In this document: piece after piece, positions 7,224-13,586 of the stretch | How positions within the stretch are numbered: position 1 is the first letter of the stretch | Layout of the letters: the number at the start of each line of letters is the position of its first letter | Origin: an uncultured Eubacteriales bacterium | GTDB lineage: Bacteria > Bacillota > Clostridia > Christensenellales > Aristaeellaceae | Direction: 5' to 3' | Assembly: GCA_900553265.1 (NCBI GenBank) | Contig: USDD01000061.1 | Span: forward strand, 1-17,517 | DNA: 17,517 bases | Translations under genes and position numbers: made by a program | Notes under the pieces: model-generated | What the model was told of the DNA's origin: nothing | The model's input: the letters and a program-made list of their open reading frames with translations, nothing else | The model's database searches: none

Positions 7224-10049
7224 ATGAGGGAAGGGCAGTATCGCGAATTTCTGAACCATCCGCCCGAGGAGGCGCGCAACTGGACGCGCTGGTGGTGGTA
7301 CGGCTGCTGCGTGGAGAAGGACGAGATCGACAGGGAGCTGGACTTCATGAAGGGCGCGGGCATCGGCGGCGTGGAACTGCAGATTCTGTATCCCGTGGAG
7401 GCCGACGACGCGCGGGCGGGCTTTCACAACATTCCCTTCGGCTCGCCGGAGTTTTACGACATTCTGGCCTACACGCAGAGGGCCTGCGAAAAGCGCGGCA
7501 TGCGCATGGACGTGACCCCCGGCTCCAGCTGGCCCTACGGCGGCCCGTTTGTAGATGCTCAGGACGCCCAGCAGGAGGCGCTGCCCTATCAGTACGACGT
7601 CACCGGCCCCTGCGATTTTTCCTGCGACTTCACCACCCGCTTCGCCGGAACCGTCTGTGCGGCGGTGATGGGCCGGATGGAGCACTCGCGGATGCTGCCC
7701 GAGACGGTGATCGACATCACCGACCGCTTTCAGGAGCGCATGCTCTTCGGCTGGCCCTGGGGCACGGAGCTCAAAAACATCCACATCCCCGAGGGCGACT
7801 GGAAGCTGGTGTTCTTCGTCATCTCCATGCACTACAACCAGGTGGGCAAGCCCGGCCGCAACGCTCACGGCAACGTCATCGACCACTGCAGCCGCCGGGC
7901 CATGGACGGATTTCTCAAAAACATGGTGGAGCCCATCGCCGACCGCGTGCCCGGCGTGCACGGCTGGTTCTGCGATTCCATCGAGGTGGAGGGCCACAAC
8001 TGGAGCGGCGTGCTGCTGGACGAATTCCGCCGCCGCCGGGGCTACGACCTGTCGAGGTACATCTACGCCCTGTGGGGCGACATGGGCGAGATCACGCCTC
8101 GCGTGCGCTATGACTATTTCCAGACCATGGGCGAGCTGACCATCGAGAACTTCTTCGACGTGCTGACGGACTTCGCCCACGCCCACGGCGGAATCAGCCG
8201 CATTCAGGCCCACGGCACCTGGGGCGACATCCTGCGCGTCTACGCCGCGGCGGACATTCCCGAGGGCGAGACCTTCGGCGACCACCGCACGCTGGAGGTG
8301 AACACCATCCATCGCCGGCTGGCGGCCTCGGCGGGGCACGTCTACGGCCGGAACGTCGTCTCCAACGAGACGTTCACGTGGCTCAAGCGCCCGCGCTTTA
8401 CCGAGACGCTGGAGGAGATGAAGGCCGCGGTGGACGCGGTGTTCTGCGACGGCATGAACATGATCGTCAACCACGGCTACGCCTATTCCCCCGAGAAGGC
8501 GGGGCGGCGCGGCTGGCCCTTTTACGCCTCCACCCACATCAACCACACCACGCCCTGGTGGCCCTTCTATCGCCATCTGTCCGAGTACATCCATCGCGTC
8601 TCGGCCATGCTGCGCCGGGGAACGCCCCGGGCCGAGGTGGCGGTCTATCTGCCCCAGGCCGACGTGTACAGCGACAACATGCTCAGCGAGCTGCATCTGG
8701 CCATGCGGCTGGAGGAGCATCTGGGCCGCGCGCGCATGGACGGCATTCAGAAGGCGGGCTACTGGTTCGACTACATCAACGACGAGGCGCTGACGAAGCT
8801 GGGCGAGATTCGCGGCGGCGGCCTGTACATCGGCGAAAACGGCTATCGCGCCATCCTGCTGGTGGGCTGCACGCGGCTGCCGGTGGAGACGGCGCGGGCG
8901 CTGGAGGCCTTCGCGCGCGCCGGCGGAATCTTGCTGGCCGCGGAGCAGATTCCCGGCGAGGCCTGCGGGCTGAGGGACTGCGACGAAAAGCGCGCGGCGG
9001 TGCGCGCGGCCATGGAGAGCGCCTTCGCCTGCGAAAGCGCCGCGGTGACGGCGGACGCGGACGGCGCGCTCCTCGACGCGCTGCGCGCCCGGCTGGTTCC
9101 CGACGTGCGGGTGAGCTCGCCTCAGCAGGTGGGCTACGTCCATCGCGTGGACGGCGCGGAGCATCTCTACTTCCTGAGCAACATCTCCGACGACGCGCGG
9201 ACGGAGCGCGTTTTCTTCCGCGACCGCACGGAGCCCTGCCGCGTGTTCGCCACCGTGCCCGGGGTTGGGGAGGACGAGCCGCTCAAAATGGCCTTCGAGC
9301 GAACGGACGGCGAAGCCGGCGCGGCGCTGACCTTCCCCATGGCGGCGCATGAATCCGTGTTCGTCGTGTTCTCGCCGGAGTTTGAGGAGGGAGCGGCTGT
9401 TTGTGAGACGCGGAATGGCGATGGCGCGGCGGGTGCGCCCGCGTCGGCGGAGCAGAGCGGCGAGGGCGCGACGCCTTCCGCGAAGCTGTGCAGGCAGTGT
9501 CCGGCCAATCCTGAGCCCGCTTCGGCGCGGAGGACGGCCATCCGCGGCTGGACGCTGGAGATTCCCGAGCGGGGCGCGCGGTTCGAAATGGACGAGCCGC
9601 GCTCCTGGGAGGCGCTGCCGGGGCTGAGCGACTTCAGCGGCGAGGGAATCTATCGCGCGCGGATGACGCTGGACGACGTGCCCGGGCGCGCATGGCTGAA
9701 TCTGACGCGCCTGTCCTGCGCCTGCGCCGTGTTCGTCAACGGCGAACACGCGGGCGATATCTGGACGCATCCGCTGCGCTGCCGCGTGGACGGGCTGCTG
9801 CGCCCGGGGGAGAACGAGATCGAGCTGCGCGCGGCCTCCACGCTGATCAACGAAATGCGCGCGGGCGATCCCGACGGCTGGAAGCATCACGACGCGGTGC
9901 TGGAGGGCTGGCCCTATTACGGCAGGGTCATTGACAACCAGCTCCGCGCCCGCATGAACACCCACCGCGAGCACGACGAGCAGACCCGCCCGCTGGAGAG
10001 CGGAATCTGGGGCGAGGTGACGCTGGAGAGTGGGGCATCCCCCGCTTGA
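7224..10049 (+). CDS. GH106-type glycoside hydrolase (probable alpha-L-rhamnosidase)
   Basis: This is a 941-residue protein. The ATG at 7224 follows AAGGGAG by 10 bases. There is no signal peptide, so it is cytoplasmic. The N-terminus (FLNHPPEEARNWTRWWWYG, then a repeated acidic/hydrophobic barrel start GAGIGGVELQ) is typical of family GH106. Further family-like segments are FGWPWGTELKNIHIPEGDW (175-193), GWFCDSIEVEGHNWSG (247-262), QAHGTWGDILRVYAAADIPE (328-347) and VSNETFTW (379-386). Acidic residues near 251-255, 347-349 and 382 are candidate active-site residues, but I do not assign catalysts. Residues about 722-771 are a low-complexity Ala/Gly/Ser linker with three Cys. It is followed by a GH2-like sugar-binding sandwich (GIYRARMTL...FVNGEHAG...LRPGENEIEL). 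Known GH106 enzymes are inverting alpha-L-rhamnosidases. It is somewhat shorter than many members. The substrate is inferred, and an uncharacterised sister family is possible. Confidence 0.8.
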   Translation: MREGQYREFLNHPPEEARNWTRWWWYGCCVEKDEIDRELDFMKGAGIGGVELQILYPVEADDARAGFHNIPFGSPEFYDILAYTQRACEKRGMRMDVTPGSSWPYGGPFVDAQDAQQEALPYQYDVTGPCDFSCDFTTRFAGTVCAAVMGRMEHSRMLPETVIDITDRFQERMLFGWPWGTELKNIHIPEGDWKLVFFVISMHYNQVGKPGRNAHGNVIDHCSRRAMDGFLKNMVEPIADRVPGVHGWFCDSIEVEGHNWSGVLLDEFRRRRGYDLSRYIYALWGDMGEITPRVRYDYFQTMGELTIENFFDVLTDFAHAHGGISRIQAHGTWGDILRVYAAADIPEGETFGDHRTLEVNTIHRRLAASAGHVYGRNVVSNETFTWLKRPRFTETLEEMKAAVDAVFCDGMNMIVNHGYAYSPEKAGRRGWPFYASTHINHTTPWWPFYRHLSEYIHRVSAMLRRGTPRAEVAVYLPQADVYSDNMLSELHLAMRLEEHLGRARMDGIQKAGYWFDYINDEALTKLGEIRGGGLYIGENGYRAILLVGCTRLPVETARALEAFARAGGILLAAEQIPGEACGLRDCDEKRAAVRAAMESAFACESAAVTADADGALLDALRARLVPDVRVSSPQQVGYVHRVDGAEHLYFLSNISDDARTERVFFRDRTEPCRVFATVPGVGEDEPLKMAFERTDGEAGAALTFPMAAHESVFVVFSPEFEEGAAVCETRNGDGAAGAPASAEQSGEGATPSAKLCRQCPANPEPASARRTAIRGWTLEIPERGARFEMDEPRSWEALPGLSDFSGEGIYRARMTLDDVPGRAWLNLTRLSCACAVFVNGEHAGDIWTHPLRCRVDGLLRPGENEIELRAASTLINEMRAGDPDGWKHHDAVLEGWPYYGRVIDNQLRARMNTHREHDEQTRPLESGIWGEVTLESGASPA

Positions 10050-10074
10050 ACCTTCGCCCGTTTCGGTGTATAAT
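10046..10074 (+). promoter_or_regulatory. greA promoter overlapping the GH106 stop codon
   Basis: TTGAAC (10046-10051), a 17-base spacer and a perfect TATAAT (10069-10074). The -35 contains the TGA stop of the upstream gene (10047-10049). The predicted start at about 10081 falls on the first base of AGGAGG (10081-10086), leaving a leader of only about 14 bases. Confidence 0.85.
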
Positions 10075-10094
10075 AGCTTCAGGAGGACGGAGCA

Positions 10095-10598
10095 ATGTAT
10101 AACGAACTGACGGAAGTGGACATTCGAAAGATGCAGGAGGAGATCGACTATCGGATGCGCGTGGTGCGCCCGAAATGCGTCGAGGATCTCAAGACGGCGC
10201 GCGCCTTCGGCGACCTGAGCGAGAATTACGAGTACAAGGCCGCCAAGCAGGAGCTGCGGCGCTGCGACAGCCGCCTGCGCTATCTGAAGAAGATGATCGA
10301 GACCGCGAAGGTCATCCATGTGCAGTCCGACGCGGACAAGGTCGGCCTGTTCGACACCGTGGAGGTCTATTTCGAGGACGACGACGAGACGGAGCGCTTT
10401 CGCATCATGACCACGCTGCGCGAGGACGTGCTCAAGGGCATTCTCAGCAAGGAATCGCCCATGGGCAAGGCCATTCTGGGGCATCGCGCGGGCGATCGCG
10501 TGCTGGTGCGGGTCAGCGACGACGTGGAGTATTACGTGGTGATCCGCTCCATCGAAAAGGGCTCCGACGACGATTCCCTGCCCATTCGCGAATTTTAG
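10095..10598 (+). CDS. greA: GreA/GreB family transcription elongation factor
   Basis: This 167-residue protein is close to the usual 158-165 of GreA. The ATG at 10095 has AGGAGG 8 bases upstream. The N-terminal coiled coil (residues 1-75) carries the tip motif ARAFGDLSENYEYKAAK (35-51). D40 and E43 match the acidic pair that coordinates Mg2+ in the RNA polymerase secondary channel. The C-terminal FKBP-like domain (about 80-155) shows LFDTVEV, SKESPMGKAILGHRAGD and YYVVIRSIE. The protein rescues backtracked RNA polymerase by stimulating transcript cleavage. It has a strong promoter of its own. No terminator is clear before the GH125 gene 129 bases downstream, so read-through is likely. A DDDS stretch near the C-terminus is slightly unusual. 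It could be a second Gre paralogue rather than the only GreA of the cell; the window cannot decide this. Confidence 0.95.
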   Translation: MYNELTEVDIRKMQEEIDYRMRVVRPKCVEDLKTARAFGDLSENYEYKAAKQELRRCDSRLRYLKKMIETAKVIHVQSDADKVGLFDTVEVYFEDDDETERFRIMTTLREDVLKGILSKESPMGKAILGHRAGDRVLVRVSDDVEYYVVIRSIEKGSDDDSLPIREF

Positions 10599-10607
10599 AG
10601 TAACACT

Positions 10608-10623
10608 GCACAAATGAGGCGGT
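10608..10623 (+). repeat. Direct repeat, copy 1 (before GH125)
   Basis: GCACAAATGAGGCGGT is identical to 12040-12055 after the GH125 gene. A second shared piece, GCGGTGTTGCCT, lies at 10701-10712 and again at 12051-12062, where it is fused directly to the first. Confidence 0.7.
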
Positions 10624-10715
10624 TGGCCGGCGAATGGATTTTTCGTCAGATGCAAATGCAGATGGCGGAAAAGACAGCGCCAGACGTGCCGCCGAATTGC
10701 GCGGTGTTGCCTTAG
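10614..10715 (+). CDS. Possible 33-residue leader ORF before GH125
   Basis: An ATG at 10614 opens 33 codons, ending in TAG at 10713-10715, which overlaps the AGGAGG site of the GH125 gene. The peptide is Met/Gln-rich in the middle (RQMQMQMAEK) and ends NCAVLP. It could couple translation to GH125. Against it: there is no ribosome site upstream of the ATG, and no recognised family. The same start and end sequences recur as a collapsed copy at 12040-12062. Treat it as a weak candidate; the stretch may simply be a non-coding leader. Confidence 0.2.
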   Translation: MRRLAGEWIFRQMQMQMAEKTAPDVPPNCAVLP

Positions 10716-10727
10716 GAGGAGAAAAAT

Positions 10728-12029
10728 ATGACCGCACTGGAAGCCGTCCGCGGCCGCATCGCCCATCTGGAGCCGGCGCTTTCCCGGTATCCCGACCTGT
10801 GGCGGGTGTTTTCCCACTGCTTTCTGAACACGCTGGAGACCACCGTGGAGCAGACGAAGGGCGACACCTTCGTCATCACCGGCGACATCCACGCCATGTG
10901 GCTGCGCGATTCCACCGCGCAGGTGATGCACTATCTGCGCTTTGCCGACGACGAGGCCGTGGCGGAGCTGATCGAGGGCCTGCTGGCGCGGCAGGCGAAG
11001 AACATTCTGATCGATCCCTACGCCAACGCCTACAACCGCGAGCCGTCGGACTACAAGCCCTTCGACGACCGCCCGCGCGCGTCCGACTGGGTGTGGGAGC
11101 GCAAGTACGAGATCGATTCGCTGTGCAATCCCATCCATCTGGCATGGGCTTATTTCGAAAAGACCGGGCGCGAGGGCTTTCTGACCGAGGACTTCCACCG
11201 GGCGCTGAAAACCGTTGTGGACGTCTTTGAAACCGAGCAGAACCACGCAGACAGTCCCTATCGCTTCCAGCGCAGCAGCTGCCCGCCCAGCGACACGCTG
11301 GAGAACGACGGCATGGGCGCGCCGGTGGCGCGCACGGGCATGACCTGGAGCGGCTTTAGGCCCAGCGACGACGCGTGCAGATACGGCTATCTGGTGCCGT
11401 CCAATCTCTTCGCCATGCAGGAGCTTCGCCACGCGGCGCTCTTCGCCCGGAGGCTGGGCGAAGAGGCGCTGGCGCGGCGCGCCGAGGCGCTGAGCGCGCA
11501 GATCGAGGAGGGCGTGAAGCAGTACGGCCACGTGAACCATCCCAAGTTCGGCGATATTCTGGCCTACGAGACCGACGGAATGGGTCGCTATAATCTGATG
11601 GACGACGCGAACGTGCCGAGCCTGATGTCGCTGCCCTATCTGGGCGTGTGCGCCGCGGACGATCCGCTGTATCTGCGCACGCGCGCGTTTGTGCTCAGCG
11701 CGGAGAATCCCTGTTACTATTCCGGCACTCAGGCCGTGGGCGTGGGCTCGCCCCACACGCCGGCGGGCTACGTCTGGCCCATCGCGCTGTGCGTGCAGGG
11801 CATGACCACCGCCGACACGGACGAGCAGGCGCGGCTGCTGGATATGCTGATGCACACCCACGCGGACTGCTTCTGCATGCACGAGAGCTTCGACCCCTCC
11901 GCGCCGGAGCGCTTCACCCGGGAATGGTTCGCCTGGGCCAATTCCATGTTCGGCGAGTTCGTGTACCGGCTCTGCGAAGCCGGCACGCTGGGCGAGGTGC
12001 TGGACAAGGCGGGGAAGCTGAGGGGATAA
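10728..12029 (+). CDS. GH125 exo-alpha-1,6-mannosidase
   Basis: This 433-residue protein matches the length of family GH125 (formerly DUF1237). The ATG at 10728 follows AGGAGG (10714-10719) by 8 bases. There is no signal peptide, so it is cytoplasmic. Family landmarks are GDIHAMWLRDSTAQV (52-66) near the N-terminus of the (alpha/alpha)6 barrel, RSSCPPSDTLENDG (182-195), TGMTWSGFRPSDDACRYGY (203-221) and WFAWANSMFGEFVYRL (400-415). By position, D214 or D215 is the likely acid and E410 the likely base of this inverting enzyme. It removes non-reducing terminal alpha-1,6-mannose, as found in N-glycans or yeast mannan breakdown products. It is probably reached by read-through from greA, or by a promoter I cannot see. 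A bidirectional terminator follows. A mannose importer is not in the window. Confidence 0.93.
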   Translation: MTALEAVRGRIAHLEPALSRYPDLWRVFSHCFLNTLETTVEQTKGDTFVITGDIHAMWLRDSTAQVMHYLRFADDEAVAELIEGLLARQAKNILIDPYANAYNREPSDYKPFDDRPRASDWVWERKYEIDSLCNPIHLAWAYFEKTGREGFLTEDFHRALKTVVDVFETEQNHADSPYRFQRSSCPPSDTLENDGMGAPVARTGMTWSGFRPSDDACRYGYLVPSNLFAMQELRHAALFARRLGEEALARRAEALSAQIEEGVKQYGHVNHPKFGDILAYETDGMGRYNLMDDANVPSLMSLPYLGVCAADDPLYLRTRAFVLSAENPCYYSGTQAVGVGSPHTPAGYVWPIALCVQGMTTADTDEQARLLDMLMHTHADCFCMHESFDPSAPERFTREWFAWANSMFGEFVYRLCEAGTLGEVLDKAGKLRG

Positions 12030-12039
12030 GGGCGCCGCC

Positions 12040-12055
12040 GCACAAATGAGGCGGT
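12040..12055 (+). repeat. Direct repeat, copy 2 (after GH125)
   Basis: This is identical to 10608-10623. Here it runs straight into GTTGCCT, as if the roughly 77 bases between the two pieces at the first site had been removed between GCGGT repeats. It also forms part of the inverted-repeat arm 12032-12046. Confidence 0.7.
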
Positions 12056-12074
12056 GTTGCCTGAGAATTTCATG

Positions 12075-12112
12075 AAAAAAAGAAGGCGCACGGGCGTGCG
12101 GCTTCTTTTTTT
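12075..12112. terminator. Bidirectional terminator between GH125 and the AraC remnant
   Basis: Seven A, then GAAG and CGCAC, pair with GTGCG, CTTC and seven T around a GGGC loop with one G-G mismatch. A run of T follows the stem on either strand, as fits a shared terminator for convergent genes. Confidence 0.9.
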
Positions 12113-12123
12113 GTGCGGCGGCG

Positions 12124-12831
12124 CTATTCCACCCACCGGATGGATTCCCTTCGATATTTCGCCGGGGTCAGGCCGGTGAGGGCGCGGAAGTGGCGGATGA
12201 AGTTCACGGGGTCGGAATAGCCCACGCGCTCGCCGATTTCGGCGATGGCTGCGTCGCTGGCGCGCAGCAGCTCCTGGGCGCGCTGGATGCGGCACTGGTG
12301 GAGATAGCGATAGGGCGGAACGCCCATCTGCTGGCGGAACAGGCGGATGAGATGGTAGCGGGAGAGGTTGGCCACGCGCTGGAAGTCCTCCATGCCCAGC
12401 GCCTCGGTCAGATGGCCGCGGATGAAGTCCGCCAGCGCGGCGACCTCGGCACGGCCGCCGCTCGCCCCTGTCCCGTCCAGACTGCCGAGCATTTCCAGCA
12501 GCATCTCGCCCAGTCACTGGCTGATTTTCGCCCGGGCCAGCACGCCGCGGCCGGGGTCGGTCTGCTCCAGATGGTCGAACAGCGCGTCCATGCGCATGCC
12601 GTCCGCCGGGCGCACCGGCGTGAGCCGCTCCATCAGCAGCGGCGCGTAGCCGGAAAGGCCGCTTCCGTCCAGATGCGCCCAGCGCAGCTCCCACTCGCCC
12701 GCGGCGGCGGTGGAATAGGCGTGGAACGAATCGCAATAAATGATAACCGCGCTGCCCGGGCTCAGCGTGCAGGACTGTCCCTTCCATTCCAGCACGCCCT
12801 GCCCGGCGCGGGTGTAGAGAATCAGCGCGGC
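12124..12831 (-). pseudogene. AraC-family regulator, N-terminally truncated with in-frame TGA
   Basis: Two open stretches in one frame form a single AraC protein split by TGA at 12516-12514. Upstream of it is a cupin-type sensor domain (LILYTRAGQGVLEW, LSPGSAVIIY, FHAY, WELRWAHLDGSG), then the linker helices ending ARAKISQ. After the stop, LGEMLLEML continues in frame to a full double helix-turn-helix domain (FQRVANLSRYHLIRLFRQQM, PYRYLHQCRIQRAQELL, IAEIGERVGYSDPVNFIRHF). TGA is a real stop elsewhere here (GH106 and GT4 genes). A one-base change from TGG or CGA would explain it. The first 45-50 residues and the promoter are missing: to the right of about 12,831 the DNA belongs to a glycoside hydrolase on the other strand. 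The 126-residue C-terminal piece has an ATG at 12504 but no ribosome site. It would have sensed a sugar and regulated glycosidase genes. Confidence 0.85.
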
Positions 12832-13374
12832 GGCGAGAACGTCGTGACGGTGGTTGTGGAGAAGTTCGACGTGCGTATGGAGCTGGAGACGGTGTATCTG
12901 CGCGGCCGCTTCGATGTGATCGCCAGGGACGGCCGCTGGACGCTGGTTCCGCCCACGGCGCTCGGGTACGGCTCGTGGAGAGCGCAGGGCAGGCCCTTCT
13001 ATTCCGGCGCGGTGGTCTATCGCTACGCCGCGCGGCTGGACAAAGCGCCCGAGGCTGCGCTGCTGGAGGCGAGGGACGTTCCGGCCACGGCGGTTTCCGC
13101 CATGGTCAACGGAGCCGAAGCGCTGCTCAACGCCGACGGACGGCGGCCCACGGATATTGCCGGAATGCTGAAGGCGGGCGAGAACGAGATCGCCGTGCGC
13201 GTCTGCGGCAGCCTGAAGAACCTGCTGGGCCCGCACTTCTGCGCGGAGAAGCCCCGGGGCACGGCGTGGCCGAGCATGTGGAAGGAAGCGCCCGCGCATC
13301 AGCCCGCCCCCGACGCGTGGGATCTGATGGACTTCGGCCTGGACAAAGCGCCGACGCTCAAAATCAGCCGCTGA
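12826..13374 (+). pseudogene. C-terminal remnant of a large glycoside hydrolase
   Basis: The frame from about GGENVVTVVVEKFDVRMELE to the TGA at 13374 encodes about 180 residues of a glycosidase C-terminus. It contains the conserved-looking pieces LETVYLRGRFDV, GRPFYSGAVVYRY, VNGAEALL, LKAGENEIAVRVCGSLKNLLGP and a closing W-rich segment PDAWDLMDFGL. These resemble the jelly-roll ends of large GH106-like or GH2-like enzymes. It is not a copy of the C-terminus of the GH106 protein at 7224-10049. No start codon with a ribosome site precedes it, and its expected 600-800 upstream residues are absent. The 5' end meets the truncated 5' end of the AraC gene, which is what one deletion across a divergent pair would leave. 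A terminator follows at 13399. Confidence 0.75.
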
Positions 13375-13398
13375 AGCGGAAAAGCATAAATCAAAAGA

Positions 13399-13434
13399 GG
13401 GCCGGGCACAAAGCGCCCGGCCCTTGTCTGTTTT
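13399..13434 (+). terminator. Intrinsic terminator after the glycosidase remnant
   Basis: A perfect 10-bp stem (13399-13408 with 13416-13425) has a 7-base loop and is followed by TTGTCTGTTTTC. The U tract is imperfect but usable. Confidence 0.75.
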
Positions 13435-13465
13435 CGAAGCGGCAAAGAAATAACCCTGCCGCTCC

Positions 13466-13494
13466 TTGTAAATTGGAGAAAATCATGATATGAT
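13466..13494 (+). promoter_or_regulatory. Sigma-A-type promoter for the MATE transporter
   Basis: TTGTAA (13466-13471), 17-base spacer, TATGAT (13489-13494). The predicted start near 13501 gives a GC-rich leader of about 86 bases. Confidence 0.8.
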
Positions 13495-13506
13495 CGGTAG
13501 AGAGAG

Positions 13507-13576
13507 CGGCGGCGGGCGGTTTGCGGCCGCCGAGGGAAAAACAACGGGGAAAGTCCGGCCTTGCGCCGGGAGGAGG
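13507..13576 (+). promoter_or_regulatory. Structured leader of the MATE gene
   Basis: CGGCGG (13507-13512) can pair with CCGCCG (13527-13532). CCGGC (13555-13559) pairs with GCCGG (13565-13569), ending one base before AGGAGG (13571-13576). The second hairpin could limit ribosome access. No known riboswitch class is recognised. Confidence 0.3.
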
Positions 13577-13586
13577 AATCGGTTTT

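Larger units (their letters stand above)
12032..12124. repeat. 15-bp inverted repeat enclosing the bidirectional terminator
   Basis: GCGCCGCCGCACAAA (12032-12046) has its exact reverse complement at 12110-12124. The arms start 2 bases after the GH125 stop and end on the last base of the AraC stop codon. The terminator hairpin lies inside, so the whole interval can fold as one long structure. Confidence 0.75.

Noticed and set aside
7179..11882. A 1567-codon open frame on the minus strand across GH106, greA and GH125
   Set aside because: It is antisense to three well-recognised plus-strand families, is rich in His/Arg/Ala/Val as expected of a shadow frame in high-GC DNA, and has no ribosome site or domain.
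12511..12519. TGA read as tryptophan (altered genetic code)
   Set aside because: TGA ends the GH106, GT4 and other genes directly before terminators, and TGG is common, so the standard bacterial code applies.
12190..12825. Plus-strand extension of the glycosidase remnant frame leftwards to 12190
   Set aside because: The frame is open, but its sequence there is antisense to the AraC gene and shows no glycosidase-like features. Homology starts only near 12,826.
12514..13299. Single 261-residue minus-strand protein reading from the glycosidase region into AraC
   Set aside because: Its first half is antisense to the glycosidase remnant. Only the part below about 12,831 looks like AraC.
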